Below are positions 9,796 through 19,867 of a DNA stretch of 64,000 nt, in pieces. The notes under the pieces are model-generated. The model was given only the letters and a program-made list of their open reading frames with translations, made no database searches and had not been told where the DNA came from. The stretch covers positions 33,682 through 97,681 of the forward strand of contig BCJU01000009.1 in assembly GCA_001600355.1 (NCBI GenBank), read 5' to 3'. The translations under genes and the position numbers were made by a program. How positions within the stretch are numbered: the first letter of the stretch is position 1; each line of letters starts with the position of its first letter. The stretch comes from Meira nashicola (Eukaryota; Basidiomycota; Exobasidiomycetes; Exobasidiales; Brachybasidiaceae).

Positions 9796-12186
9796 TCACT
9801 GTGTATACTTTAAGAAACCAAACATGACATCGNCACCCGTATTNCCTCCACTTGCAGTATTTGAAAGGCTTTCAGGTTGATTGAGATCGTCAAAAGTNGA
9901 TAAAAACGCATTCAAATCGAATAAATCGGTATTCATAATCTCAAGATTGGATGATGAAGATGTTGTTGCTAGTCCTTCAGAACGATTTGACATTAAGGCT
10001 GAGGAAGGTGTAGAAATAGTATGATTTTCATCTTGAACAGAAGATTGTATCTCGCTTCTTCTTCTTTTATTTGTTGAATCTGTAATAAAGATTGTAGAAG
10101 AGTTGACATAATTTCCTTCAATTTGATCGGGATAAATGGAAAAATGTTTTGCCATCCTTCTGATGACATTGTTCGCTTTTGCTACACCTGGATTCGAATG
10201 TTCATTTTCTTCAAAATCTTCTAAACAAGCACGTACCGCTCTTAAAGCTTCTTCGGATGTTTTCCTTTGAACTTCATCAGATTGTGGACCAACTTGTGCT
10301 GCTAAACGAACATGAATTCCAGCCGCACAAAAGTTTATATAACTTATTAATTGAGGTGCTCCTTTCATTGTAACACTTCCACGATATAATGACATCAAAT
10401 GAGAAATTTGCCAAGCCGCATCAACGCAAACTTTCCACGCCGTTCTTGCAATAAGTGGAAGACGATCTTCTTGAATAGTATCAATTTCATCAATTACGCG
10501 ATCATAAAGATGTCCATAAGGCAAAAATGGCCGATTCAATAGGATCACCAAACAATGATATAGAGCATTAAGCGAGATAACGTTTGGTGATTTAGCCTTC
10601 GAAGTTATGCTAGGGGATGATTGAAAATTTAAAGGCGGTGGATTGCGAAAGTTCATACGAAGATGATCGGGAAGTGAATGAAACCATTCTGAAAGACTTT
10701 GCTTTAACCTCTCCAAATCTGTCAAGAGATATTGTTTCGAATTTTGACTACTTTTAACGCCATATAAAGTTTCAATAATTTGTTCCAAAATGATCGTCAA
10801 TTTACATAATTGCGTAAATGTTGAAACAGAAAACACTGTACATCCAAACATGCTAACTTTTGATCGACTTTGATATGCAATTGGAGTCCAATATTCATTT
10901 TCTTCAAACGAATCCAAAAAGCTAGCCGGAACACCAATATCGCTAAAACGAATTGAAACTTGACGACCTTGATATAATGAATGAATTTTATCAATCGTAT
11001 AAGCAGCCCATGCAACCCTTCTTCTTAATTCCAGTTCTTCCGGTGCCATTTGACCTTTTGCAACTTGATATTTATAATCACTAACAAATAAACCAAGATC
11101 GGAAGCCATACGAAAAGCTAAACCTGAATGAAGCCAAGCAGCACTTTCGGCACCTCTAGCAAAATGTGTACAAGCTAATAATAATAGTGCTTGAACGGTT
11201 GTTATACGTGAAGTCATCAATGCTTCTGGTAATAAAACATCAATCTTTTGCTTGAAAATTGAACCTGTTGAAGAAGGATCGTTAGGATTTGCTCGCATTT
11301 GATGAATACGATCGCTAAATTTTGAAGCACCAAATAAGATTGCGTGTAATAATAATTTTGAAAAATAACGACCNGAAGANCCTGCTGCCATGTCACGCAT
11401 AAAGAGAGGTCGATAAGTTACCAAGACTTAGAATAAAGNGTCAGNAAATGTTATATTATACTCTCTCATCTTTTCACACTCACAAGCATGATGCTGACGA
11501 TTCCAATGGAGTGACAAAAGATGCATCGTTAATTCAGGATCAATACCATCAAAGTCAAGTCGACCGGAAACGATATTAGTAACTTCGGCTTGTTGTTGAT
11601 GCGCAGCATGTGCAGTAATGATGGGCGATAAAGATTCATCACTTGGTAATTCTACTTCTGTATGTTTTATTGTAGAAGGTTGTTGAGATTGTTCGATAGG
11701 TTTCTGACTATGGGAAAGTGTAGTTGGATTTTCTTGATTTGATGTAGCGTTAAAATTATCATTCTCATTATGTAAATCATGAAAAGAAGCACTTGTAGGA
11801 CCGTGATAACGTGCTTGTCTGGCTTCTTCGCTATTATTTTGATGCGAATCACTGGTATTGGCCCTATTAAGGCTTCTTCTATTTTGAGTGTTCGCTAGGC
11901 TTGAATTGGTTAATTGTGACTCTTTGTCATCTTGACTTACTGTACACTTTTGTTGTCGCTTGAACCGAATACAGGCTGAACAGGGTATTTGCGCATCGCA
12001 ACGGATCTATTGAGAGGCAAAAACAAGATTAAGTCATTCCTTTTGTTCCCCGTCAAGCCTGCATTTACCCACCTTTCTCTTACGGCAAAAGTCGCATGCA
12101 ATACGACCATGTTTGCCGCGCGATCTCTTTGGACCTGCATGTTGTTGATCAATAGGGGGTCTTTTGTTGTAGTTGATATGTTCCAT
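9796..12186 (-). CDS. Zn2Cys6 transcription factor with fungal-specific TF domain (XlnR/NirA-like), three exons
   Basis: Exons are 12186-12073, 12006-11484 and 11426-9796, giving 755 residues. The first intron (12007-12072, phase 0) splits the zinc cluster. Exon 1 ends CDFCRKRK and exon 2 starts IRCDAQIPCSACIRFK, restoring C-x2-C-x6-C-x5-C-x2-C-x8-C. The second intron (11427-11483, phase 1) restores LHWNRQHHAFLVTYRPLF, a signature of the XlnR/NirA group of middle-homology domains. The region between the two domains is Q/N/S-rich. The C-terminus is acidic and serine-rich, a plausible activation domain. A TATA-like element lies at 12225-12233. It is divergent from the tricarboxylate carrier gene and may control it (inference from position). 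Confidence 0.9.
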
Positions 12187-12543
12187 ATTCCACTCAAACC
12201 CAATCTCCGTCTCGGACGGACGGACTTATATAGCGCGAGTGATGGTCGTTCAGAACAACAATGTCCGTGTTTTATTTGCAAAAAGCATAGCGCTAGCGCT
12301 TACTCTATTTTAGGCACCGGGAGAGAAGACCGTCGGAAAGGATGGGGGCGCCGGCGCTACGCTAGCTGTGCGTCAGGTAACATTTAAAGATGCAATTCAG
12401 CTACATACCGTAGGAGATCGGACATTAGCACTAACAGTTTTCAAGAGAAGGCGGGCCAGAAGGTCTCTTAAATGGCAGATAAATATATATAGAGAAATTT
12501 GTCATTCAGCCAACTATAAAGTCAATTAAAATCTGCTACAATC
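12187..12543. promoter_or_regulatory. Divergent promoter between the XlnR/NirA-like regulator and the tricarboxylate carrier
   Basis: The region separates two head-to-head genes. TATA-like elements are at 12225-12233 (for the minus-strand regulator) and about 12482-12492 (for the plus-strand carrier). GC-rich patches include a CGGACGGACGG repeat near 12211-12224, and CCGG at 12317-12320 and 12351-12354. CGG-containing elements are the usual Zn2Cys6 half-sites, so autoregulation or co-regulation is possible but not shown. Confidence 0.55.
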
Positions 12544-13515
12544 ATGATAAAACAAGAAAATTCGTTTCATTCACTTTTGGCCGGCTTAAATGCTGGTGCG
12601 ATTGAAGGTATAGCAACATATCCAACTGAATTCGTTAAAACGCAAGCACAACTTGCTCATCAACAAGTGAGGTTGTCACCAAGCAACAAGTTTAGTACCA
12701 CTCCAAAAAGCATTCATGATTCTGTACAAGTTCGTTCTACACATAATATTACCGCTATTCGACCAAAGCAACAAATTGATATTACCAATATTATCCGACA
12801 AACATTTCAAACAAGAGGTATTCCAGGATTTTATGCAGGATGCATACCTATGGCAACCGGTAACGCATTAAAAGCTGGAACAAGATTTATGGTTTATGAT
12901 ACGATAAAAGACTCTCTTCGTACTTCAGATGGAAAGTTAACTTTACCACGTTCAATTTTTGCTGGTTTTTGTGCAGGTTTAGCAGAAGGTTGTTTAGCAG
13001 TTACACCTTCAGAAGCAATTAAAACTAGAATGATTCAAGATGCAGCAAAGGGAGATAAAAAACAATTTCACGGAACTTTACATGGAATACGTACAATTGT
13101 TAAACATGAAGGTATATCTGCTCTTTATCGTGGTTTAACAGCAACAATGTTACGTCAAGGTGCAAATTCTGCCGTTCGATTAAGTTCTTATTCTGCAATT
13201 CGTTCAACATATGAACAATTTACACAATCAAAAATGGGCGTAATTGGTACATTTTGCGCAGGTGCAACAGCAGGCGTAATTACGGTTTATACTACAATGC
13301 CATTCGATGTTATCAAAACAAGAATGCAAGCGACAAGCAATAAAACTACTTTAAACGAGAAAAAAAAGGGAATCATTGGATTTGCAAGAGAAATCATAAA
13401 GAATGAAGGAGTATTAACATTATGGGCAGGCACAGGACCACGTTTGACAAGGTTAATTTTTAGTGGTGGAATTGCATTTAGCGTGTATGAGAGTACTATG
13501 AACTTTCTTCGTTAG
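12544..13515 (+). CDS. Mitochondrial tricarboxylate (citrate) carrier, SLC25A1/Ctp1/Mtt1 type
   Basis: The 323-residue intronless protein has the three tandem repeats of the mitochondrial carrier family. Signature variants are PTEFVKTQAQ near residue 28, PSEAIKTRM near 158 and PFDVIKTRMQ near 258. The first, Pro-Thr-Glu-x-Val-Lys-Thr-Gln, is characteristic of citrate carriers. Length is typical, with a longer loop after repeat 1 (about residues 40-75). It should exchange tricarboxylates across the inner mitochondrial membrane. It converges with the PrpF-family isomerase gene, 44 bases away. That pairing matches Mtt1 (mitochondrial cis-aconitate export) and Adi1 of the Ustilago itaconate pathway; equivalence here is an inference. 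Confidence 0.88.
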   Translation: MIKQENSFHSLLAGLNAGAIEGIATYPTEFVKTQAQLAHQQVRLSPSNKFSTTPKSIHDSVQVRSTHNITAIRPKQQIDITNIIRQTFQTRGIPGFYAGCIPMATGNALKAGTRFMVYDTIKDSLRTSDGKLTLPRSIFAGFCAGLAEGCLAVTPSEAIKTRMIQDAAKGDKKQFHGTLHGIRTIVKHEGISALYRGLTATMLRQGANSAVRLSSYSAIRSTYEQFTQSKMGVIGTFCAGATAGVITVYTTMPFDVIKTRMQATSNKTTLNEKKKGIIGFAREIIKNEGVLTLWAGTGPRLTRLIFSGGIAFSVYESTMNFLR

Positions 13516-13559
13516 ATAATAACTATGCAGAATGAAATATATATTAAGATCGAATTCAT

Positions 13560-14816
13560 CTAAGTAACATAATAAGCATCCCCTTTAAAAAGACGGCGAG
13601 CGGTTCGATAAAGAGTTGCAGAACGAACGTCAATGTTACCATTTGATTCTATAACAACATCTGCCGTTGCTTCTATAGCACCAGCAGGATGACAAATACG
13701 TAAAGGACCAAAAGGTACTTTTCCATCAATTTGTGATTGACAAACAAGCTTGTTTAAAATTGTTCCAGGTGTATGAATTGCTACGACTATACATGCTGCA
13801 CCTGTTAACTGTAAAGCAGGATGAGGAGTACCCATTGACCAAGATTGAGTTGAAATTGTTCCATTTTGTTGATTTGGATTACACTTTTGTACTATACAAA
13901 TCTTTGGAGTTCCTCTTTTTAATCCTGCTGATTCAATAGAAGAAGTGATTCCCATAGCTAGGCTGGCAGCCTGTCTAACACGTTCCACCCTATCGGATAA
14001 ATCAGTAATTTCTTTCATAGATTCTTTAGTCTCGTTTGATAGCAATAAACTTTCAAGAGTGATGAAGCAAAATGGATTTGCAGCATCAACACAAGACACT
14101 TCAATAGGATGTTCGAAACCGTAAACAGGTAAATGATTGATCGGTTTACCCGTTGGTAATAAGGAACCAGTCATTGATCCAGCAGGACGAAGGAAGTCTA
14201 GTTTAATCGGTGAACCTTTTGCACTTACTCCATCCACGGTCATTGATCCAAATTCAACCGGAAATCCATTCTTAACTTCAAAAGTAGAACGAAAGATTTG
14301 ACCATTATTCAAGCAACGTAAATTTAAAGAGATTGAACCATTCATTGGTAAATCAGATAAAATACCTTCTTCATATGCAAAAGGTCCAACGCCTGAAAGT
14401 ATATTACCACAATTTCCCGAAAAGTCCAACGTTTCAAGTGTTGTTGAAGCTTGAACGAATTCATAATCGATTTGTGCTAATTCAGGTGTTTTGCTTTTTG
14501 ATATAATTGCTAACTTTGATGTTGTAGATGTTCCACCTCCTAATCCATCAATTTGACGACCAAATTTATCCGGACTTCCCATGATAAAAGGTAAGATTGA
14601 TTTCCATCTCTCCTTTTCGACAGGTAATTGATCAGCCATAATATATAAGCCTTTGCTTGTACCTGCACGCATCATTGTCACATTTACGCAATGACGACGT
14701 GGAATATTTAATTTCTCATTTTTAAGAAATATATGATGTGGACCATTTGTCGTCGTTTGAATAGCGGCCAAGTTGGGATGAATATGACGAGCGTGATGGA
14801 TAACTGTACTACTCAT
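13560..14816 (-). CDS. PrpF-family isomerase (Adi1-like aconitate/methylaconitate isomerase)
   Basis: The frame stays open upstream to 14912, but the AT-rich TATA-containing sequence there and the family alignment favour the internal ATG at 14816, giving 418 residues. MMRAGTSKGLY near residue 48 is the PrpF signature (usually RGGTSKG). It is followed by GSPDKFGRQIDGLGGGTSTTSK and then SGNCGNILSGVGPFA, with the conserved active-site Cys. HPALQLTGAA and RTARRLFKGDAYY at the C-terminus also fit. PrpF-family enzymes isomerise 2-methylaconitate or 4-oxalomesaconate double bonds, and Ustilago Adi1, in the same family, converts cis- to trans-aconitate. The neighbouring tricarboxylate carrier supports a cytosolic tricarboxylate substrate. 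Confidence 0.87.
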   Translation of the reverse strand: MSSTVIHHARHIHPNLAAIQTTTNGPHHIFLKNEKLNIPRRHCVNVTMMRAGTSKGLYIMADQLPVEKERWKSILPFIMGSPDKFGRQIDGLGGGTSTTSKLAIISKSKTPELAQIDYEFVQASTTLETLDFSGNCGNILSGVGPFAYEEGILSDLPMNGSISLNLRCLNNGQIFRSTFEVKNGFPVEFGSMTVDGVSAKGSPIKLDFLRPAGSMTGSLLPTGKPINHLPVYGFEHPIEVSCVDAANPFCFITLESLLLSNETKESMKEITDLSDRVERVRQAASLAMGITSSIESAGLKRGTPKICIVQKCNPNQQNGTISTQSWSMGTPHPALQLTGAACIVVAIHTPGTILNKLVCQSQIDGKVPFGPLRICHPAGAIEATADVVIESNGNIDVRSATLYRTARRLFKGDAYYVT

Positions 14817-15397
14817 GGTGCTTATAAAATTTTTGATTTTTATAAAAGATAGAGATATACCTGACTGAATATCTATTCGATTTATATATAATATTTTATC
14901 AAGTTCTTTCACTATTTCTTACATTCCGCAACATATCATTTCGGTCATATCCGCGTAAATATCTCGGGCAGTAAACTAAAAAACACGGAACGGGGATTCG
15001 TTTATAAAAATATCCATTTATTTTTTTATAAAAGATCTTTACTACAGCTTTTTTACCCCTAGCGCTCAACGGACCTCTTCCAGGATCTCCGTAGACTGTA
15101 TTTATGCATATAAACAATAAAGAAAGCTAGTATTAATTTAAGCGCCTTACTATACTGCTTAAGTGCAATAAGTTAAAAAAAGTATACTTTTGTATATTTT
15201 AAAGCCGGATATGATTGGTTTCTATACTTTTTCCTCATTCCCAACAGACATCTCTCTTTGCTCTCATTGCGGAGCCCCGCAATAAAGCAGTTTCAAGTAA
15301 TGATGTACATGAAATATAAAAAGAGAGCTCGTTTAAATGAGCTTAATTCATAAACATTCCCCCATCTATCTCTTCTATCTCCTCACTTTAATTCATT
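14817..15397. other. Divergent intergenic region between the PrpF-family gene and the sugar transporter
   Basis: TATA-like sequence at about 14885-14895 serves the minus-strand isomerase. TATAAAAAG at 15315-15323 precedes the plus-strand transporter by about 80 bases. One CCGG is at 15205-15208. A short minus-strand open frame at 14899-15117 has no recognisable domain and is not annotated. Confidence 0.5.
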
Positions 15398-17041
15398 ATG
15401 GAGTTATTTCACAAAATCAAACAGTCTTCCTCTTTTGGTAATCAAGCACCAAAAGAAATTTTCAACTTTCGTACATATATTCTGGTAATCGTCGCAGCTT
15501 TTGCAGCGGTAAATTTTGGGTATGATATGGGATTTATTGGTACAACTGTAGCATTGGAAAGTTTTCGTGAAGCTTTANGAATTAATAAACTCTCAGAATC
15601 CNATCAAAGGTTTGTTTCTACCAATGTAGTTTCCTTCTTTCAAGTTGGTTGTGTTCTTGGTTGTTTAGTAACAGGTCCACTTTCAATCATTTTAGGACGT
15701 AAATGGTTAATATTTTATACTGCAATTTTGTTTAATATAGGTTCAATTTTGCAATTCGTAGCTACAGGTCAAACGGGAATCGTTTTACTTTATGTTGGTA
15801 GAATTTTAGGAGGAATNGCAGTTGGTGCATCTTCTGCCGTTGTACCAGTTTATTTAGCCGAAGTAGCACCAACAGAAGTACGTGGAAGTATGGTAGGAAT
15901 CTTTGAAATTGGCGTTCAATTAGGTACAACGATTGGCTTTTGGATCATTTATGCGGTTAAAAAAACTTTNCCTCCTACTTCTGTTCAATGGAGATTTCCA
16001 ATAGCATTTCAGTTGATTCCNGGTGGTATACTGATGTTTGGTATGCTTTTATTACCCGAAAGTCCTCGTTGGTTAGCAATAAATCGATCTTTAGAACAGG
16101 CAAGGGAGCAATTATGTAAGATTCGTCAACTTGACGCAAATCATCCTTATATCGTTTGGGAAATGGATGGAATTATAGAACAATGCAATAAAATTTCACA
16201 AGATGATGAAGATAGCAAGCACGGAAAAGTGTTTTTTTATTTTAAGCATTATTCCAACCTTTTTAAGCCAAACATTCGTAATCGTTTAATGACAGGAACA
16301 ATNTTGATGATTGCCTTTCAAATGTCTGGAACAAATGCAATCAATTATTATTCACCNACAATTTTCAAATCTCTTGGTTTTAGTGCACAAAATACAACTT
16401 TCTTAGCAACTGGAATTTATGGCATAGTAAGATTTATATGCACTTTGATTGCAATGATTTTGGTTGTTGATCGTGTTGGACGTCGTAAATTGATTATAAT
16501 TGGAAGTTGTATAATGGGCTTNTGTATGTGGTACATTGGAGCTTATCTTACTGCTTCACCTTTAACTGGATCAAAACANCCTCCAAATTCAGCTTATAGC
16601 GCAATCGTATTCATTTACGTTTATGCAGCAGCTTTTTGTTTCAGTTTTGCGGGGATTCCGTTTATTTATTGTGCTGAAATCTTTCCAATTTCTGTTCGTT
16701 CTCATGCAACTTCAATCACAACTGCAATTCATTGGGCTTTCAATTTAATGTTAGCAAGAAGTGTACCTTATATGATTGCAAATATTGGTGCTTCAACTTA
16801 TTTCGTTTTTGCAACTTGTTTAACAATTTCAATTCCTTGGGCTTATTTCTTTATGCCTGAAACAAGAGGTTTATCTTTGGAAAATATGGAAATCATTTGG
16901 GCACAACCTAAACTTTTCGTTCGAGCTGATCNTTATCATAATCAGTTACTAGATTTTCAATTAGAGAATAATCAAGAAGAAAGTCAAAACAGTCAAACGC
17001 AATCAATTAATGAAAAGAGAAAAGAGTATGAGGCTGCTTGA
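15398..17041 (+). CDS. MFS sugar transporter (hexose/quinate family)
   Basis: The 547-residue protein has the Sugar_tr fold of 12 predicted membrane segments. Visible motifs are LSIILGRKW after TM2, GRILGG in TM4, APTEVRGSMVGIFEIG, LLPESPRWLAINR at the end of the first half, a long charged central loop, DRVGRRKLI and the C-terminal PETRGLSLENMEIIW. These are the proton-coupled sugar/H+ symporter signatures. The cytosolic C-terminus is rich in Q, N and E. The substrate could be a hexose, pentose, quinate or lactose. It has a clear TATA element and no introns. A handful of Ns do not disrupt the frame. Confidence 0.9.
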   Translation: MELFHKIKQSSSFGNQAPKEIFNFRTYILVIVAAFAAVNFGYDMGFIGTTVALESFREALXINKLSESXQRFVSTNVVSFFQVGCVLGCLVTGPLSIILGRKWLIFYTAILFNIGSILQFVATGQTGIVLLYVGRILGGXAVGASSAVVPVYLAEVAPTEVRGSMVGIFEIGVQLGTTIGFWIIYAVKKTXPPTSVQWRFPIAFQLIXGGILMFGMLLLPESPRWLAINRSLEQAREQLCKIRQLDANHPYIVWEMDGIIEQCNKISQDDEDSKHGKVFFYFKHYSNLFKPNIRNRLMTGTXLMIAFQMSGTNAINYYSXTIFKSLGFSAQNTTFLATGIYGIVRFICTLIAMILVVDRVGRRKLIIIGSCIMGXCMWYIGAYLTASPLTGSKXPPNSAYSAIVFIYVYAAAFCFSFAGIPFIYCAEIFPISVRSHATSITTAIHWAFNLMLARSVPYMIANIGASTYFVFATCLTISIPWAYFFMPETRGLSLENMEIIWAQPKLFVRADXYHNQLLDFQLENNQEESQNSQTQSINEKRKEYEAA

Positions 17042-17110
17042 GTAACTGTACTTGAAACATTGAATGTGATATTTCGTTATTCTTGATTGCTTGGACTTGT
17101 GTCAAATTGT

Positions 17111-18112
17111 CTACAACGCTGTTAGACTTTTGCTCAGTTGGTATAATCGACTTGCTTTATCATTTTCGATCGCATAAGCTGACACTTTTTCACTCAACTG
17201 ACAATCTGCCATGTAAACATTTTCTGGGATTGAATCTGATTGTAAGCTTGGATCAAGTGCTGCGACAAGGGTTGTACTTGCTCCTTGTTCTAAAGTTTTA
17301 CGAATAGTTCCATACGCTTCTCGAACTTGATTTAACTTNTTTTCNTCTTGGTGTTGAGTTAAATTTGTAGCAATGCTTCCAGGATGTACTGCATAGCTAC
17401 GCAAACCTTTTTCAGAAAGATTTTTATTTATAAAAGATGAATATAAGATATTTGCAGTTTTTGATTGGCCATATGCTTGCCATCCATTATAATTTCCATC
17501 AAATTCGTTTAATAATGAATGAAAGTCTATACCTAAACGCTCTTCTTCCGGTAAAGTTGATTTTGGCTTTTCAAAATTTATATCTGTAAAACGAATAGGA
17601 CAATAAACGTGACCGTTTGANGTCACATTGACGATTCTNGCGTTTTCNTTAAACCTTTCAAGTAAAAGNTCTGTGAGAAGAAATGGACCAAGATGATTTG
17701 TCGTGAATTGTAGTTCGATCCCAATATCACTGAATTGCCTTTTAGGAAGAGCCATAATAGCAGCATTATTTATAAGAACATCAATGTTTATATTTCTTTT
17801 TTCGAATTCTTTTGCAGCTAAGCGAACAGAGGACATAGATGCTAAATCAACTTTAATCGCTTCTATGCATTTTTTATCATCGCACAAATTCTCTAGAATT
17901 TCTTTTGCGACTTCTAATCGACCACTATCACGANCTAAAATTACGAGTTCTTNCGGTTGATGAATTATGATATTCTTTGCTGTTGTNAAGCCTATACNGC
18001 CTTGAGAGACACCTGTGATGACAAACGTTCTACCTTTGATTTGATCGGAAAATGCGGAAGTTACTTCTTTTGCCTCAGTAGTCGCTCCGAAATGATTAAA
18101 AGTTNTCGTCAT
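17111..18112 (-). CDS. Short-chain dehydrogenase, retinol-dehydrogenase/WWOX-like
   Basis: This 333-residue SDR is convergent with the sugar transporter (69 bases apart). The cofactor motif is TGVSQGxIGxTTA near residue 34, and NNAAIMA carries the NAG position. TNHLGPFLLT is typical of the retinol dehydrogenase 11-14/light-dependent protochlorophyllide-reductase-like group. The active-site Tyr and Lys lie in YGQSKTANILY, followed by AVHPGSIATNL. The family reduces or oxidises lipophilic carbonyls with NADP(H). No membrane anchor is evident. Ns occur in the cofactor loop, so the exact glycine pattern is not readable. Confidence 0.87.
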   Translation of the reverse strand: MTXTFNHFGATTEAKEVTSAFSDQIKGRTFVITGVSQGXIGXTTAKNIIIHQPXELVILXRDSGRLEVAKEILENLCDDKKCIEAIKVDLASMSSVRLAAKEFEKRNINIDVLINNAAIMALPKRQFSDIGIELQFTTNHLGPFLLTXLLLERFXENXRIVNVXSNGHVYCPIRFTDINFEKPKSTLPEEERLGIDFHSLLNEFDGNYNGWQAYGQSKTANILYSSFINKNLSEKGLRSYAVHPGSIATNLTQHQXEXKLNQVREAYGTIRKTLEQGASTTLVAALDPSLQSDSIPENVYMADCQLSEKVSAYAIENDKASRLYQLSKSLTAL

Positions 18113-18711
18113 AATGAGGTGGTGTAAAAACTTGATTTATGTACTTAGGTAAAAAAAAATTATTTTGTAGAACGAATGATTTATATATGTTTTACGTTTT
18201 GATTTATTAATTCCCGAATCGTTTTAATTCCCGAATCATATGACGAAATGTTCTTCTATTTTNAAAAAAACACGCTATTTCTCTCAGACACTTTGTTTCG
18301 AAAATCGGCTTACTTATTAAATACGCGGATTTAAAAAAATCAATCTTGCCTTAATCTTGTTGTGATCTAGCTAGCACATCCCGCTAGTCACACCATGATC
18401 ACACTACACGTGCATGTGCATACTTGCTTGGCAATTCCGTTGGCACTGCATGGGGTAAGTCTCATGCATAAACCTCTTATATTTTATATCTATCATCCAA
18501 TACAATTATCATTACCATCCAATTGTCTGCAGCAGTGCTCGCTCAGTGTGATTGACACCATAATCCTGTCACTCAGATCAAGCGAACACCTTCATAATTG
18601 CTTCATTCTTTGGCGCTAAGCTGTACTACGTACACGTTTGAGAGAATACTGTAGGTTAGGGGCTCACAGTTGTACTATTTCGAACTATCATTACGAAATA
18701 GACAATAAACC
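18113..18711. other. Intergenic region, no gene seen
   Basis: Divergent upstream region between the SDR and the NmrA-like gene. It contains the direct repeat ttcccgaatc(a/g) at about 18211-18238. A 74-codon open frame near 18395-18619 lacks domain content and looks random. Confidence 0.5.
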
Positions 18712-19524
18712 ATGCTCATTCTCATTGCAGGCATTACAGGTAATATCGGCCGACACGCTCTAGGACACTCAGTCCGCGGACTCTCTCGTACGCCCGATAA
18801 GCTCGACAAAACCTTATTCGATCGCCTCGAAAGTTTCATCGAAAGTACGAGTTGGTACGATAGCGTTGCACTTGATAGAGCTTGTGATGGTGTAGATGCG
18901 GTAATTTGCGCATATGCTGGCCTTCCAGAATTACATCTTGAAGGTCAGCTTCTTCTTTTGCGTGCCGCTGAACGTGCAAGCGTGAAGAGATTCATGGCTG
19001 CCAGTCATAATAACGATTGGCGAAAGATTCCTATTGGTGACGTTCCAATTTACGATCCTGCTCGAATGTTTCATATTCAAGCTGCTTTATCGTCTTCCAT
19101 AAAACCTCTTCACATCTTTTCCGGCACTTTCTTAGACGTCTTATTCGGAGGACCAGGTCAGGGCAACTTTACCCCAGACGTAGGTGGAATTTGGGATCCT
19201 ATAAAACGTGAGCTTCACTACTGGGGCGAAGGAAATGAGGAGTGGTGCTTCACTACAGAAGAAGATGGGGGAAAGTGGGCTGTGGACTTTGTAACCAGTA
19301 CTCTAGCTGAGCAAGGAGGATTTATATCAATTTGCTCGATGCGCTTAAGTCTTCTCGAGCTGCGGAAGATATATGAGAATAGTAGAGGTTCTTCGATCAA
19401 AGTTGTAAGGGAAGGCAGTTTTGAAGATTTGGAAGCCCTTATTGCTAGAAAAAAAGCCCAAGGTAAGCCCTGGATCGATTGGTTTCTTAATACATTCGTC
19501 TCACATTGTGTTAGAGGATCATAG
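18712..19524 (+). CDS. NmrA-like / isoflavone-reductase-type NAD(P)-binding protein, prematurely stopped
   Basis: The 270-residue frame starts with MLILIAGITGNIGRH, the NmrA-type GxxGxxG loop. It shows DAVICAYAGLP, the helix LLLLRAAERASVKRFMAAS, and a long NmrA-like core including FTTEEDGGKWAVDFVTS. Two oddities stand out. First, only a few residues separate GRHALG from the second strand VRGLSR, where relatives have a full helix, so an in-frame deletion of about 7-8 residues is likely. Second, a TAG at 19522-19524 ends the frame, yet the same frame continues for 28 codons with a family-typical C-terminus (see next entry). It is either a pseudogene, a readthrough gene or a sequencing error. 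Confidence 0.75.
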   Translation: MLILIAGITGNIGRHALGHSVRGLSRTPDKLDKTLFDRLESFIESTSWYDSVALDRACDGVDAVICAYAGLPELHLEGQLLLLRAAERASVKRFMAASHNNDWRKIPIGDVPIYDPARMFHIQAALSSSIKPLHIFSGTFLDVLFGGPGQGNFTPDVGGIWDPIKRELHYWGEGNEEWCFTTEEDGGKWAVDFVTSTLAEQGGFISICSMRLSLLELRKIYENSRGSSIKVVREGSFEDLEALIARKKAQGKPWIDWFLNTFVSHCVRGS

Positions 19525-19611
19525 AGTATTGAAGAGCAAACCTATATCGACGTTTTACCCAGTCAACCCACAACACTCGTCGATTGGCTCAAATTACACC
19601 CAAACGCATGA
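19525..19611 (+). pseudogene. In-frame remnant C-terminus of the NmrA-like gene beyond a TAG stop
   Basis: Directly after the TAG at 19522-19524 the same reading frame encodes IEEQTYIDVLPSQPTTLVDW and then LKLHPNA before a TGA at 19609-19611. The pattern of Pro-x-x-x-Pro-Thr-Thr-Leu, then an acidic or Trp residue and Leu-Lys-x-His-Pro, is the usual last helix of NmrA/NAD-dependent epimerase-like proteins. This indicates that the ancestral gene read through this point. No intron of normal length (57 bases or more) can remove the stop. Confidence 0.65.
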
Positions 19612-19867
19612 GCATGTCGAATGATTAACAATATGTTTGAGTTCGATAAAGGAGAAAAGATTGTTTCAATTAATCCCCTTTTAGCATCTATTGATCGATT
19701 TTATCAATTCAATGAGTGATCATTCTAGACTTCAGTGAAAAGCAGTGAAATGTTAGCGAGATCATTGGGAAAGGGTTATTATGTACATATAGCTTGTAAC
19801 GTGTTCAGTACATTATCTATTAATATCATTGCAACACCACTGCAATTATGCTGAACAAAAAATTGAT

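Noticed and set aside
12001..12387. Plus-strand open frame opposite the zinc-cluster exons of the 9796-12186 regulator
   Set aside because: It is the shadow of the coding strand. The minus-strand zinc cluster with correct introns explains this region.
9796..14816. Complete itaconate gene cluster
   Set aside because: Carrier and isomerase resemble Mtt1 and Adi1, but no trans-aconitate decarboxylase is in the window. The P450 at 24237 is in another block with a different promoter motif.
14817..14912. Upstream extension of the PrpF-family protein from an ATG at 14912
   Set aside because: The 32 extra residues are encoded by a TATA-containing AT-rich stretch and are hydrophobic/polar without family similarity. 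The family begins close to the ATG at 14816.
18395..18619. 74-codon plus-strand open frame in the 18.1-18.7 kb spacer
   Set aside because: Low-complexity, rich in His/Leu/Ser, no domain and no splice-compatible continuation.
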